A stretch of 64,000 nucleotides of DNA, taken from assembly GCF_001040945.1 (NCBI RefSeq), contig NZ_CP011930.1:3031019-3095018 (forward strand). The letters are read 5' to 3'. This document shows positions 17,287 to 26,307 of this stretch, in pieces. Positions within the stretch are counted from its first letter, which is position 1; each line of letters opens with the position of its first letter. The notes below the pieces were generated by a model. The model saw only the letters and a program-made list of their open reading frames with translations. It was not told the DNA's origin and searched no databases. The stretch comes from Herbaspirillum seropedicae. GTDB taxonomy: Bacteria; Pseudomonadota; Gammaproteobacteria; Burkholderiales; Burkholderiaceae_D. A program made the position numbers and the translations under genes.

Positions 17287-17763
17287 ATGGCCACCCGTGT
17301 TCAAGCCGCAGCAGCACCGACCGAAAAGAAGAAACCCGTTGCCAAGGCAGCACCCGCCAAGCCCGCCGTGAAGAAGCCGGCTGCCAAGCCAGCCGCCCGT
17401 CCCGCCCCCAAGGCCGCCGCAGCCAAGCCCGCTGCAACCAAGCCCGCCGCCCCCAAGGATGAGAAGAAGGTAGAGAAAGTCGAGAAGATCGAGAAGCCCG
17501 TCAAGGCGGAAAAGACCGAAAAGATCGAAAAGGCCGCCAAGCCCAAGAAGGTCAAGCAGGTACGCGACAGCTTCACCATGCCCGAGAACGAATATGCGGT
17601 GCTGGCCCAGGTCAAGAAGTCCTGCCTGAAGGCCGGTGTCGAGATCAAGAAGAGCGACCTGCTGCGCATCGGCGTGTCGCTGATCAAGAACCTGAAGATC
17701 GCTGAACTGAAAGACATCCTGGCCGGCCTGACCCCGCTGAAGGTCGGTCGCCCCAAGAAGTAA
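17287..17763 (+). CDS. Lysine/alanine/proline-rich histone H1-like protein
   Basis: A 158-aa protein with two parts. Residues about 1-95 are a low-complexity Lys/Ala/Pro region with KPAA-type repeats, then alternating EK motifs (KVEKVEKIEKPVKAEKTEK), much like eukaryotic H1 tails. Residues about 97-158 form a compact helical domain beginning RDSFTMPENEYAVLAQVKK and ending LKVGRPKK; the final GRPKK resembles an AT-hook-like basic tail. A nucleoid-associated, DNA-binding role is inferred. The ATG at 17287 has AACAGGAG upstream. A long AT-rich promoter region with two palindromes precedes it. Confidence 0.75.
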   Translation: MATRVQAAAAPTEKKKPVAKAAPAKPAVKKPAAKPAARPAPKAAAAKPAATKPAAPKDEKKVEKVEKIEKPVKAEKTEKIEKAAKPKKVKQVRDSFTMPENEYAVLAQVKKSCLKAGVEIKKSDLLRIGVSLIKNLKIAELKDILAGLTPLKVGRPKK

Positions 17764-17810
17764 ACCAGGGCCGCAGGGCGCCGCTGGCGCCTCCCTCCCC
17801 TGTGCTGACG

Positions 17811-17853
17811 ATGCCGTCCCGCTGCTCCCGAGCATGCCGGACGGCATTTTCTT
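17811..17853 (+). terminator. Rho-independent terminator of the histone-like gene
   Basis: ATGCCGTCC/GGACGGCAT arms with a 19-base loop are followed by TTTTCTTT. It lies 48 bases after the stop and just before the convergent MOSC gene. Confidence 0.85.
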
Positions 17854-17866
17854 TGTGGCGGGCAGG

Positions 17867-18709
17867 TCAGAAATTCCACTCCCATTGCACCGCCTGCCCG
17901 ACTTCGATCACCCCGCCCTCGCCGCCGGTGACGATGGCGTTCTGGCCAAAGGTCAGCCCGCCGTCCACGCGGGGGTCGGCGCGGTAGCCGGCCAGCGTAT
18001 CGAGCGGTTCATCGGGCCAGCGCGCATCCCGCAAGCCAGTGCGCTGGTCGATCCCGGGGATGGGGCAGCGGGCGCAGGGCTTGACCAGGCGCAGCTCGAC
18101 CGGGCCCAGGGTGAGCGTGCTGATGTGATCTTCGTCATAGGCGTCCAGGCCGCTGATGACCAGGTTGGGCCGGAACCGCTCCATGCCCAGCGCCGGCGCT
18201 CCCTTGGCGGTCAGGCGGGCATTGAGGTCCTCCAGCGAGGCCTGGCCAATCACCAGCAGCGGATAGCCATCGGAGAACTGCGTATACGCTTGCCGCCCCT
18301 CGGTCCAGCGTGTACTGCAGGGGCGCGATGCGGCCGGATTGAAGCGCACCAGCCGCACCGCCTCGCCCAGATAATCCGAGCACCACTGCGCCGCCGTCTG
18401 GCCCTGGTCCAGGGCATCGAGATGACTGTTCCAGACCTGCACCGCCAACGCCTCCCCATCCTCCCCCTGCATCGACAGCGACAAGGCCGGCATGCCGGGC
18501 GCCCGCAAGACCAGCCGCTCGCCTTCGAAGGCCGGGGTGATGCAAGCCATCTCCGGGTGCTGGCGCTGGGTCAGGAATCGGCCCTGCCGGTCGACCAGCA
18601 TCCAGTGGCGGTCCAGCGCCAGTCCCAATGGTCCGATCGGGGTGTGCGTGAGGCTCAGGCCAGCACAGGATTTGATGGGATAGAGATGAATGGCGCTGAG
18701 GATGGACAT
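17867..18709 (-). CDS. MOSC domain-containing protein
   Basis: A 280-aa protein with an N-terminal MOSC beta-barrel domain (YPIKSCAGLSLTHTPIGPLG, DRHWMLVD) and a C-terminal MOSC domain. The conserved cysteine is in KPCARCPIPGID, the presumed molybdenum-cofactor or sulfur-binding position. This architecture matches YcbX/mARC-like proteins, which reduce N-hydroxylated compounds with Moco; no fused ferredoxin domain is present, so an electron partner would be separate. It is convergent with the histone-like gene. The ATG at 18709 lacks a strong ribosome site but matches the family start. Confidence 0.87.
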   Translation of the reverse strand: MSILSAIHLYPIKSCAGLSLTHTPIGPLGLALDRHWMLVDRQGRFLTQRQHPEMACITPAFEGERLVLRAPGMPALSLSMQGEDGEALAVQVWNSHLDALDQGQTAAQWCSDYLGEAVRLVRFNPAASRPCSTRWTEGRQAYTQFSDGYPLLVIGQASLEDLNARLTAKGAPALGMERFRPNLVISGLDAYDEDHISTLTLGPVELRLVKPCARCPIPGIDQRTGLRDARWPDEPLDTLAGYRADPRVDGGLTFGQNAIVTGGEGGVIEVGQAVQWEWNF

Positions 18710-18862
18710 GAGAACCGACGCTGGCAGGAAGGATTGACGTTGAGCTTGCGACCCGACATTACCACGGCTTGGCGCGCACCGGCATGGTCCGGGCGCAGGA
18801 GCAGCCTCTCATGCGACAATGCCGCATTGTTGCCTGACCTATACTGACCAGAAAGGAAAGCC

Positions 18863-19312
18863 ATGCTCATCGCCAAGTTCTTCCACCTGCTGGGCCTGAC
18901 CATCTGGGTCGGCGGAATGTTCTTCGCCCACATGGCGCTGCGCCCGGCGCTGGCGGTGCTGCATCCGGAGCAGCGCCTGACGCTGATGGCCGCCGTGCTG
19001 GCCAGCTTCTTCGTCTGGGTGTGGATCGCCATCGCCCTGGTGCTGGGCAGCGGACTGCACATGATGGCCATGCTCGGCGCTGGCCACGCCCCGCCCTATG
19101 TCCACGCCATGACCGGCATCGGCGTGGTGATGATGCTGATCTTTGCCCATATCTTCTTCGCTCCTTTCCGCCGCCTCAAGCTGGCCGCCGCCCAGCAGGA
19201 CTGGGACCGCGCCGCCCGGGCGCTGGGCCAGGTGCGCCAGCTGGTGAGCATCAATCTGCTGCTGGGCCTGCTGACCATCGCCATCGGCGCGCTCGGCCCG
19301 CTATCGGCCTGA
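18863..19312 (+). CDS. CopD-like four-helix membrane protein
   Basis: A 149-aa integral membrane protein with about four helices: KFFHLLGLTIWVGGMFFAH, LASFFVWVWIAIALVLGSGL, MTGIGVVMMLIFAHIFFAPF and SINLLLGLLTIAIGALG. The conserved His residues in the first and third helices, and the overall length, fit the CopD-like family; this may mean haem or copper binding, but transport is unproven. The ATG at 18863 follows AAGGAAAG. It may be co-transcribed with the hydratase gene 55 bases downstream. Confidence 0.7.
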   Translation: MLIAKFFHLLGLTIWVGGMFFAHMALRPALAVLHPEQRLTLMAAVLASFFVWVWIAIALVLGSGLHMMAMLGAGHAPPYVHAMTGIGVVMMLIFAHIFFAPFRRLKLAAAQQDWDRAARALGQVRQLVSINLLLGLLTIAIGALGPLSA

Positions 19313-19367
19313 GCGCCGCCATGCAAAAGACCGACCGTCGATCACAACACTACAGGGGGAATCACCA

Positions 19368-20156
19368 GTGCTGAACGAATCGCAACGCCAGCAAGCCGCC
19401 GACCTGCTTTGGGACTGCTGGGCGCACAACCGCCGCATCGGGCAACTGCCGCCGCCTCTGCAGCCCGCCGACCGGCAGCAAGCCTATGACATCCAGGCCC
19501 GCCTGGAAGCCCGCAGCTTTGCCCCCCTGGCGGGCTGGAAGATCGGCGCGACCGGGCCGGGCGGGCAGCAGCTGCTCAATGTCGATGGCCCCATGGCAGG
19601 TCGCCTGCTGGCCGAGCGCATGCACCGCAACGGCGCGCATGTCACGCTGGGAGACAACCTCATGAGCGTGATCGAGGCCGAGGTGGTCTTCCGCATGCGT
19701 AGCGCCCTGCCGCCGCGCACCCAGCCCTATTCCCAGGAAGAGGTCATGGAGGCGGTCGGCTCGGTGCATCCTGGCATCGAGATTCCCGATACCCGCTACC
19801 AGCAGTTTCGTGAAGTCGGTGCCTATCAGCTGATCGCTGACAACTGCTGTGCCGACCAGTTCGTCCTGGGCGCGCCTACCAGCATGGACTGGCGCCATCT
19901 GGACCTGGCCGCACTGGCCACCAGCGCCTTCATCGAAGGTGGCGAACAACGCAGCGGCAGTGGCGCCCAGGTGCTGGGCGATCCGCGCATTGCGCTGACT
20001 TGGCTGGTCAATGAATTGCGCCAGCATGGCCTCACGCTGGCGGCCGGTCAACTGGTCGCCACCGGCTCCACCATCGTCCCCATGCCCGTACAGGCCGGCC
20101 AGACGGTGCGCGCCGATCTCGGCGTGCTGGGCTCGGTGACGGTCCATCTGACCTGA
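19368..20156 (+). CDS. 2-keto-4-pentenoate hydratase family protein
   Basis: A 262-aa protein of the MhpD/HpcG/DmpE hydratase fold. It carries the AEVVFRM metal-ligand region and the GSVHPGIEIPDTRY segment typical of the active site, and AGWKIGATGP near the N-terminus. Family members hydrate 2-oxo-pent-4-enoates in meta-cleavage pathways or decarboxylate related acids. No aromatic catabolic genes are adjacent, so the substrate is open. The start is a GTG at 19368 with AGGGGGA eight bases upstream. Confidence 0.85.
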   Translation: MLNESQRQQAADLLWDCWAHNRRIGQLPPPLQPADRQQAYDIQARLEARSFAPLAGWKIGATGPGGQQLLNVDGPMAGRLLAERMHRNGAHVTLGDNLMSVIEAEVVFRMRSALPPRTQPYSQEEVMEAVGSVHPGIEIPDTRYQQFREVGAYQLIADNCCADQFVLGAPTSMDWRHLDLAALATSAFIEGGEQRSGSGAQVLGDPRIALTWLVNELRQHGLTLAAGQLVATGSTIVPMPVQAGQTVRADLGVLGSVTVHLT

Positions 20157-20165
20157 TACGCCAGC

Positions 20166-20206
20166 GAGGGCGGCTTGCCGGTGCAAGACACCGGCCCTGC
20201 CCTCTG
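20166..20206. other. GC-rich hairpin between convergent genes
   Basis: Nested inverted repeats GAGGGC...GCCCTC and CCGGTG...CACCGG lie between the hydratase stop and the convergent chemoreceptor stop. There is no T tract; it may act as a bidirectional transcription barrier. Confidence 0.4.
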
Positions 20207-20246
20207 CTCTTGCGCAGGAGTCACAGAAGGGCTCACCCCCGCATGC

Positions 20247-21860
20247 TCACGCTTGACGAGCGTTTGATGCCGACCTTGCCCCACCGGCGCGAGCCAGCGC
20301 TGCGCTCGACGTCGGCAACCTGAAGCGGCTGACCATGGAGGACAGCTGCATGGCCTGCTCCTGCAAGGCCTGCGACGCGGCTTCGGCTTCCTCCACGAGC
20401 GCTGCATTTTGCTGGGTGACGCTGTCCATCTGGGCGATGGCGAAATTGATTTCCGAGATCTCCTTGCTCTGGTGGTCGCTCACGGCGGCGATATCAGCGA
20501 CGATGCTCGTGACCTGCTCCACGCTGGCGACCACGGCTTGCATCGTCTGCCCCGCTTTCTGCACCAATTGACTACCCGCCCCTACCTGGTCCACGGTGTT
20601 GTCGATCAGGTTCTTTATTTCCTTGGCCGCCGTGGCCGAACGTTGTGCGAGGCTTCTGACTTCAGCCGCCACAATGGCGAAGCCGCGCCCGCCATCGCCC
20701 GCGCGGGCGGCTTCCACCGCCGCATTGAGCGCCAATATGTTGGTCTGGAAGGCGATGCTGTCGATGACCGAAATGATCTCGACGATGCGACCAGATGCCG
20801 AACTGATCGAGGACATGGTATCGACCACATCCTGCATCGTCTGTCCCGCCTCGCCAGCAACGGATGAGGCGCCCAGGGCCAGTTCATTGGCGCGCCGGGA
20901 ATGCGCGGTCGTTTCCAGCATGCTGCCGGTGATCTGTTCCATCGCGGCCGCTGTCTGCTGCAGCGAACTGGCTTGCTCTTCCGTACGTGAAGACAGATCC
21001 AGGTTGCCGGTGGCGATCTGCTGGGAGGCGGTGGCAATCGTCTCGCTACAGCTCTTGACGCCGCTGATGATGTGGCAAAGACTCTGGTTCATCTTGCCCA
21101 GAGCACCGATGACCTGTCCGGTTTCGTCGCTGCCTGCCGCGCCGATCTCAGTGCTCAGGTTGCCGGCGGCGACGGTGTCGGCAATGCGCGCGGCCAGCGA
21201 GAGCGGTGACGAAATGATCCGCGCGATGATCACGGCCAAAGCAACGCCGATGAACGTCGATATCGCCAGGCTTGCAACGCCCCACATGAGCGACTCCCGA
21301 TAGATCCGTGCGGTATCCGCCGCCGACTGGTCTCCGCCGCGCCGGTTGACATCGGCCAGGGTGCTGAAATCCTTGAGCAAGGAAAAATAGAGATCCGAGG
21401 ACGCGCCAGCGAAGATGGCCTTGGCGGCCGCGACATCTTGCTGCGCCAGTGCATTCATCAACGCGCCATGCTCCTTGAGCAGCTGTTCCAGCCGCTGGCT
21501 CGCCTGCGGATAGAGGGCCTTTTCCTCGGGTTCCGATATCTGCGAACGATAGGTGTCGAGCGCGGCCTCCAGGTCCTTCAACACATCGTCGGTACGGGCC
21601 TGCAGCGTCTTGGTCAATCCCGGGTCGGCGGCATAGAGGATCAGTTGCGACTCGTTGCTGCGCAGCCGGGCCAGTAGCAGTTTGACGTCGCCCAGGGTCT
21701 TGATGCTGGGCAGCCAATTGGTCGCCAGCTCATTGGCTGACTGGTTGACCAGGCTGAGCTGCCAGAGGGAAAACGTCCCGGTCACCGTCGCCAATACCAG
21801 GATGAGGCCAAATGAGATAAACAGCTTTCTGGAGATTCTAAGATCACGAAATTTCTTCAC
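20247..21860 (-). CDS. Methyl-accepting chemotaxis protein with four-helix-bundle sensor
   Basis: A 537-aa chemoreceptor: TM1 at about 13-32 ([20 protein letters not shown]), a periplasmic 4HB_MCP sensor, TM2 near 190-215, HAMP, and a signalling domain with the same conserved tip as the first receptor ([20 protein letters not shown]). The cytoplasmic C-terminus ends in a short Arg/Ala tail without a CheR-docking motif. The start codon is GTG at 21860. It lies just upstream of nothing co-directional and 140 bases from the HD-GYP gene, both on the minus strand. The ligand is unknown. Confidence 0.93.
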   Translation of the reverse strand: MKKFRDLRISRKLFISFGLILVLATVTGTFSLWQLSLVNQSANELATNWLPSIKTLGDVKLLLARLRSNESQLILYAADPGLTKTLQARTDDVLKDLEAALDTYRSQISEPEEKALYPQASQRLEQLLKEHGALMNALAQQDVAAAKAIFAGASSDLYFSLLKDFSTLADVNRRGGDQSAADTARIYRESLMWGVASLAISTFIGVALAVIIARIISSPLSLAARIADTVAAGNLSTEIGAAGSDETGQVIGALGKMNQSLCHIISGVKSCSETIATASQQIATGNLDLSSRTEEQASSLQQTAAAMEQITGSMLETTAHSRRANELALGASSVAGEAGQTMQDVVDTMSSISSASGRIVEIISVIDSIAFQTNILALNAAVEAARAGDGGRGFAIVAAEVRSLAQRSATAAKEIKNLIDNTVDQVGAGSQLVQKAGQTMQAVVASVEQVTSIVADIAAVSDHQSKEISEINFAIAQMDSVTQQNAALVEEAEAASQALQEQAMQLSSMVSRFRLPTSSAALARAGGARSASNARQA

Positions 21861-21998
21861 AATACGCCCCGATTTTTTTAAGGATGATTTTGTTTTCCCA
21901 CTGCGTGACTGCCTGCATCGCTGGCGGGAAAACAGGGTTGAGCTTGACGCTGGCTCAGCGTGTCAGGCCTCGGCCATTGCGCGCATGATCCGGCGCAG

Positions 21999-23219
21999 TC
22001 AGTAATTCAAATCCTGCTGTTCAACAAGCCTGGTCACCCCCCATTTCTCGGGATCGACAGCGCCCACTATTTTGTTTGCTGATCTTCTCAGATCGATCAG
22101 GGTGGGCGTGACGGCTATCTTCTTGTTCGTGGAATAGAAAATCCTGACCAGGGGTGCAAGCAAGCTATCTGGTCGCTGCTCCAACACCATGGCCAGATGG
22201 CCCGTCTGCATCAACACGCAGGAACCAACGGGATAGATTCCCACTGCCTTGACAAAGGCCTGCAACACATCGAAATCAAAATGCCCCTTGCTCTGGGCCA
22301 TATGCTGGATCGACCGGGAGGGATCCCATCCGCTCTTGTATGGACGATCGGAGGTGATGGCGTCATAGACATCGCATATCGCGCCCATCCTCGCGGTCAT
22401 GGAGATGTCTCGTCCGGAAAGCTTGTAGGGATATCCGGTGCCATCCATCTTTTCATGGTGATGCAAGGAAACGTCCAAGGGCGCATCGCCGATTCCCGGC
22501 AGCTCCTGCAGCAAGCGGTGACCCGCCAGCGGATGTGACTGGACCGAGACGAACTCCTCTTCCGTCAGTTTCGAGGGCTTGTTCAAGATGCTGGGCGGCA
22601 CCGTCATCTTGCCGATATCGTGGAGCAGCCCCGCCATTCCAGCCTGCTGCCGCTCCTGAGCAGACAGGCCGAGCTGGTCGGCCAGCGAGATCATCATGGC
22701 GCAGACGGCCACCGAATGCATGTAGGTATAGTTATCGGCCGTCTTCAGACGCACCAGGCTAATCATGGCGTCCGCGTTGCGCGACACCGAGGCATTGATC
22801 TCGCGCACCAGGTCACTGGCCTCCTTGACATCGATGGTCTTGCCCATGCGCGCCTGGGAGAACATGGTGAGCACGGTCTTCTCTGACGACGAGATGATGC
22901 GGGCCGCGCGTTCTCTCTCAGCCTGGATGTCAGTGCGTTTGCCGGCCTCCGGAAGAGCTTGCGCCACCTCGATCTCGGCATTCTTTCCAAGCGATGATTC
23001 GACGCCATTGCCTTGTTCTGCCTCGTCGGTCTGGACATCGGCTCCTTTGGCGATATCGATCACGATTTCCCGGATGGGACTGGCCTGCAGGGCCAGCAGA
23101 TCCTTGTCTTTCTCGAGCAAAAACGGCTTTCGCCAGGCCGGCGGCCGCCGCCATGCTCCGGAGAAGGACTGGATATACATCCCGATGCGCAACTGTTTGG
23201 GTGTAATGAACTTGAGCAT
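21999..23219 (-). CDS. HD-GYP domain cyclic-di-GMP phosphodiesterase
   Basis: A 406-aa protein with an N-terminal DUF3391-type domain (FITPKQLRIGMYIQSFSGAW...) and a C-terminal HD-GYP domain. The metal-binding HD dyad is in LLHDIGK (residues 200-201), and HHHEKMDGTGYP carries the intact GYP motif (262-264). These residues predict hydrolysis of c-di-GMP to GMP. A spacer of low complexity with Glu/Lys/Gln lies at about 60-100. There is no signal peptide or membrane helix. It lies upstream of the second chemoreceptor gene and may share its transcript. Confidence 0.92.
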   Translation of the reverse strand: MLKFITPKQLRIGMYIQSFSGAWRRPPAWRKPFLLEKDKDLLALQASPIREIVIDIAKGADVQTDEAEQGNGVESSLGKNAEIEVAQALPEAGKRTDIQAERERAARIISSSEKTVLTMFSQARMGKTIDVKEASDLVREINASVSRNADAMISLVRLKTADNYTYMHSVAVCAMMISLADQLGLSAQERQQAGMAGLLHDIGKMTVPPSILNKPSKLTEEEFVSVQSHPLAGHRLLQELPGIGDAPLDVSLHHHEKMDGTGYPYKLSGRDISMTARMGAICDVYDAITSDRPYKSGWDPSRSIQHMAQSKGHFDFDVLQAFVKAVGIYPVGSCVLMQTGHLAMVLEQRPDSLLAPLVRIFYSTNKKIAVTPTLIDLRRSANKIVGAVDPEKWGVTRLVEQQDLNY

Positions 23220-23282
23220 TCAACAATCCCTGATAGGTACCAGCGCGAAGATCCCAAGATGAAGCGTCGCCCAGCCGCTGCC

Positions 23283-23567
23283 CTATTCGCGGTCGCAGAT
23301 GGGGAGGGAACGCTGCTCGTCGTCTTTCCCGCCTTGTCTAGTTGTTCTTGAAATAAGCCAAAGCGCGAAGGCGCATGCGCCAATCACCAGATAGAGCAGA
23401 TACGTCAGTGCAAAAACGCCCAGCCAATAGAGCATCCCCGTCAACGCAGTCACTGAAATCACCATCCTTTCGAAACCCTCATGGGGCAGGGAAAAAATAT
23501 CGCTCGATCCCACGCCATCAATCGGCCGGGTGCAAACCGCGCTCCCAGCACTTTCCTCGACACTCAC
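23283..23567 (-). CDS. Putative small membrane protein
   Basis: A GTG at 23567 gives 94 aa; an internal ATG at 23465 gives 60 aa. The one strong feature is a hydrophobic stretch (MLYWLGVFALTYLLYLVIGA continuing CAFALWLI) that could form one long or two short membrane helices, followed by a charged tail with RTTRQGGKDDE. No family is recognised. The 60-aa form has AAAGG directly before the ATG, too close to be ideal. AT-rich promoter-like DNA lies upstream, which favours a real gene. Confidence 0.4.
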   Translation of the reverse strand: MSVEESAGSAVCTRPIDGVGSSDIFSLPHEGFERMVISVTALTGMLYWLGVFALTYLLYLVIGACAFALWLISRTTRQGGKDDEQRSLPICDRE

Positions 23568-23978
23568 CCATCACAATTAATATTTACAACATATTTTGTA
23601 TTTATTTTATTTTATCATCACGATAGATTGTACTTTTAATATTTTTTATTGAGGTGTCGAGGAGCGTAGACAAAAACGAGGTCTATCGCCAAGAACAGGC
23701 GCTTGGCGCTTTGAATACATGGGATGGGAGAGGAGACGTCAGCTTTGCGCGACAGAAACGCCGGCAGGTGCCGACCTGGCCTGTCAAAGCTGGCTATGCG
23801 ATGGGAAGCGACAACGGCTGGATGTCGTTGTCGTTCTGTTGACGTGGATCGGGAGCGTGAACTACGGCCACGAAGGCGCGCCCTCTCAATGCTGGGCGAT
23901 ACCTTCGCACCCGATCACGGCATTCAGGGGCGACGGGAACCCTGGTGCGCGAGGTGGATTGATCCGATCAAACGATCC
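23568..23978. other. Intergenic region, AT-rich on the left, no recognised gene
   Basis: Bases 23570-23660 are strongly AT-rich (ATTAATATTTAC, TATTTTATTTTATC) and look like promoter DNA. The remaining 300 bases have ordinary composition and several short overlapping frames on both strands, none with a family signature or a convincing ribosome site. They may be a decayed gene. Confidence 0.35.
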
Positions 23979-24458
23979 TCATCCCGGCTTGACTTCATCA
24001 TAGCGGCGCGCCAGCTCCTGGCGCAGCGACTTGCGAATCACGGCCGCCTCGAAACGGCGCTTTTCCTCCTGCGAGAAGGGTCGCAGCGGCGGCACCGGAA
24101 TCGGCTTGCGCTGGTCATCCACCGCCACCATGGTGAAGAAGCAACTGTTGACGTGGCGCGTCTCCTGGGTACGGATGTTCTCGGCCACCACCTTGATGCC
24201 GATCTCCATGGAGGATTTGCCGGTGTGATTGACGCTGGCCAGGAAGGTCACCAGCTCGCCCACATGGATGGGTTGGCGGAACATCACCTGGTCCACCGAC
24301 AAGGTCACCACGTATTGCCCGGCATAGCGGCTGCCGCAGGCGTAGGCGACCTGGTCGAGCAGCTTGAGGATGGTTCCCCCGTGTACGTTGCCGGCGAAAT
24401 TGGCCATGTCCGGGGTCATCAGGACGGTCATGGTGAGTTGGTGAGATGGCAGATCCAT
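23979..24458 (-). CDS. Acyl-CoA thioesterase (hotdog fold, YciA/BACH type)
   Basis: A 159-aa single-hotdog thioesterase. The signature is TPDMANFAGNVHGGTILKLL (catalytic Asn/His/Gly region), then DQVAYACGSRYAG and VDQVMFRQPIHVGELVTF, with a C-terminal helical tail. It should hydrolyse acyl-CoA esters; chain length cannot be read. The ATG at 24458 (MDLPSHQ) follows a GAGAGAG. A longer in-frame extension of over 100 residues is Arg/Pro-rich noise from the neighbouring dehydrogenase and is rejected. Confidence 0.9.
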   Translation of the reverse strand: MDLPSHQLTMTVLMTPDMANFAGNVHGGTILKLLDQVAYACGSRYAGQYVVTLSVDQVMFRQPIHVGELVTFLASVNHTGKSSMEIGIKVVAENIRTQETRHVNSCFFTMVAVDDQRKPIPVPPLRPFSQEEKRRFEAAVIRKSLRQELARRYDEVKPG

Positions 24459-24639
24459 GGTGCGTGGCTCTCTCTGTTTGTGGTGGCGTTGGGTGATGGG
24501 GTCAAACGGCTTGCCGGCGCGGCGCTCCCCCGAGCGCAGACGCAACCGGCCGGGGCAGCTTTCGTGGAGGAAAGCGGCCCCGCCGCGGCCGCTATTATCG
24601 GCCAGCCAGCCCATCCATGGCAAAAAAACGCTGGGCCGC

Positions 24640-25572
24640 TCAGGCCCGCAGCACCGGCTCGGCGGCGGCAAAGTGCTCTTCGCAGTTGCGCAGGAACTGC
24701 GTGACCGAGGCGCGAATGGCTTCCGGCGACCAGCCGGCGATATGCGGCGTGAGCACGACGTTGGGCAAGGCAATCAAGGCTGCCGGCGGCTGCGGCTCAC
24801 CCTCATAGACATCCAGTCCGGCGCCGGCCAGGCGTCCCGAGGACAGCGCCGCGCCCAGGGCGTCGGTATCGACGATGCTGCCGCGGCCGATGTTGACCAG
24901 ATAGCCCTGCGGCCCCAGCTCCTCCAGCACGCGCGCATTGATCAGGTGCCGGGTCTGGGCGCCGCCGGGCGCAGCCACGATGAGGCAATCAGCCCATCCA
25001 GCCAGTTGGGCCACGTCCGGGAAGTAATGGTAATCGACGTCGTCGCGCTTCTTGCGGTTGCAATAGGCGATCTCAGCATCGAAGGCGGCGGCGCGGCGGG
25101 CGATCTTCTTCCCGATATTGCCCATGCCGACGATGCCCACGCGCTTGCCGGCCAGTTGCGGCTGCAGCGGAATAGTCTCGCGCCAGCCGCCGTCGCGGGT
25201 GTAGCGGTCCAGCACCGGAATGTTGCGCAGGATGGCCAGCAGCAGGCCCAGGGCGTGGTCGGCCACGCAATCCTCGTTGGTGCCGGCGCCGGTGGCGATC
25301 TCGATGCCATGCGCCTCGGCGTGCGCCACATCGACGTTCTCAAAGCCAGCGCCCAGGGTGCAGACCAGTTGCAGGTGCGGCAAGGCGCGCATCTCTTCGG
25401 CGGTGAGGCCGGTGGAACCATTGGTCAGCACCACGGCCACCTTGCGGGCCGGGCCGGCAATCATCTCGTCGCGCCGCTGGCGGTCGGGGGCGTAGAGGAT
25501 GTCGTAGTGGGCGGCGATGGTGGCGGTGCTTTCCTCGGAGAGGTGGATCAGGACGAGTAAGGGCGGTTTCAT
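24640..25572 (-). CDS. D-isomer-specific 2-hydroxyacid dehydrogenase (glyoxylate/hydroxypyruvate reductase type)
   Basis: A 310-aa NAD(P)-dependent dehydrogenase. The Rossmann motif is GIVGMGNIGKKIARRAAAFD; catalytic Arg, Glu and His lie in VNIGRGSIVDT, GLDVYEGEPQ and LTPHIAGWS. The canonical substrate-loop segment TLGAGFENVDVAHA is also present. Preference among glyoxylate, hydroxypyruvate and 2-ketogluconate cannot be fixed. The ATG at 25572 (MKPPLLVLIHLS) is preferred to a GTG at 25617 because the fold begins there. Confidence 0.9.
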   Translation of the reverse strand: MKPPLLVLIHLSEESTATIAAHYDILYAPDRQRRDEMIAGPARKVAVVLTNGSTGLTAEEMRALPHLQLVCTLGAGFENVDVAHAEAHGIEIATGAGTNEDCVADHALGLLLAILRNIPVLDRYTRDGGWRETIPLQPQLAGKRVGIVGMGNIGKKIARRAAAFDAEIAYCNRKKRDDVDYHYFPDVAQLAGWADCLIVAAPGGAQTRHLINARVLEELGPQGYLVNIGRGSIVDTDALGAALSSGRLAGAGLDVYEGEPQPPAALIALPNVVLTPHIAGWSPEAIRASVTQFLRNCEEHFAAAEPVLRA

Positions 25573-25690
25573 GAGATGGGCTGGCAATGCGGGGGTGAAG
25601 GAAAATGCAATGCCCACATTCTATTGCGAATCGGTCAAACGGGGCAGTTGCCGACATGGCTGGACACTTCCATGCCAGTTCCGTGCCAGC

Positions 25691-25731
25691 AAAAATGAAC
25701 AGGCCCGCTGCGCTGGGCGAGCGGGCCTGAC
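25691..25731 (-). terminator. Rho-independent terminator after the 80-aa gene
   Basis: CAGGCCCGCT/AGCGGGCCTG stem; on the minus strand it is followed by TTCATTTTTG, about 40 bases past the stop at 25768. Confidence 0.8.
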
Positions 25732-25767
25732 ATTGGCAAGGATGGGATGGAGGCGCGGCCTGGGCGC

Positions 25768-26010
25768 TCAGTGCCGCGCCTGCTGCTGTTCCAGCAACTC
25801 ATGGGCGGCCTGGCGCGCACCGGCCTCGGCCGATTTTTCATCGGCAAAGGTCTGGTCGGCCAAGACCCGCTGGGCCGGGAACACCGGGTTGCGGTGCATG
25901 GGGTTGGTGGAATGGCCGAAGATGGCAACCTGCGCCACCCATTCCTCGCCACCGACGACTCGCACGCCGGCATACTCGACTTCGTAATCGCCTATCTGTT
26001 CGGTGGGCAT
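25768..26010 (-). CDS. Conserved hypothetical protein, 80 aa
   Basis: No family name recognised. The N-terminal half looks like a small beta domain (IGDYEVEYAGVRVVGGEEWV, QVAIFGHSTNPMHRNPVF); the C-terminal half is an Ala/Glu/Gln-rich helix ending LLEQQQARH. GAGGAGACAG precedes the ATG and a strong terminator follows, so the gene is well delimited. It may be co-transcribed with the DUF6139 gene 48 bases upstream. Confidence 0.75.
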   Translation of the reverse strand: MPTEQIGDYEVEYAGVRVVGGEEWVAQVAIFGHSTNPMHRNPVFPAQRVLADQTFADEKSAEAGARQAAHELLEQQQARH

Positions 26011-26058
26011 GGTCTGTCTCCTCGTTGCGTGGCGTTAAGTTGGGTTGCGCCGCGCCGC

Positions 26059-26307
26059 TCAGGACGCGCCGTCGCCGCTGCGTTCGGCCAGATGGGTGAT
26101 GGCGTAGCCCTTTTCGCCGATCTGCATGAAGGCGTCCTCGGCCTGCAGGGTGAAATGTCGCTTGCCGTCGCGCTCGAAGTCCACGTTCTGCTCATGGATC
26201 TGCCAGTCGGTATTGGTGACTTCGTCCGGCAACATCTTTTCGTGAGGAATGACGAGGTAGGAAAACAAACCTGCGCCATCCGGGCGCTTGTACACGTCGA
26301 CTTTCAT
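26059..26307 (-). CDS. DUF6139-like small protein
   Basis: An 82-aa acidic cytosolic protein. The opening MKVDVYKRPDGAGLFSYLVI, the following P-rich loop, and the central TDWQIHEQNVDFE match a small uncharacterised betaproteobacterial family (DUF6139, assigned from memory). It ends in a Glu/Arg-rich helix. The ATG at 26307 has CAGGAGG upstream; extra upstream residues in the same frame are not supported. Probably in one transcript with the next small gene. Confidence 0.7.
   Translation of the reverse strand: MKVDVYKRPDGAGLFSYLVIPHEKMLPDEVTNTDWQIHEQNVDFERDGKRHFTLQAEDAFMQIGEKGYAITHLAERSGDGAS

Noticed and set aside
23654..24003. Plus-strand frames of 62 and 94 codons before the thioesterase gene
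   Set aside because: They overlap one another, lack start signals and have no recognisable domain.
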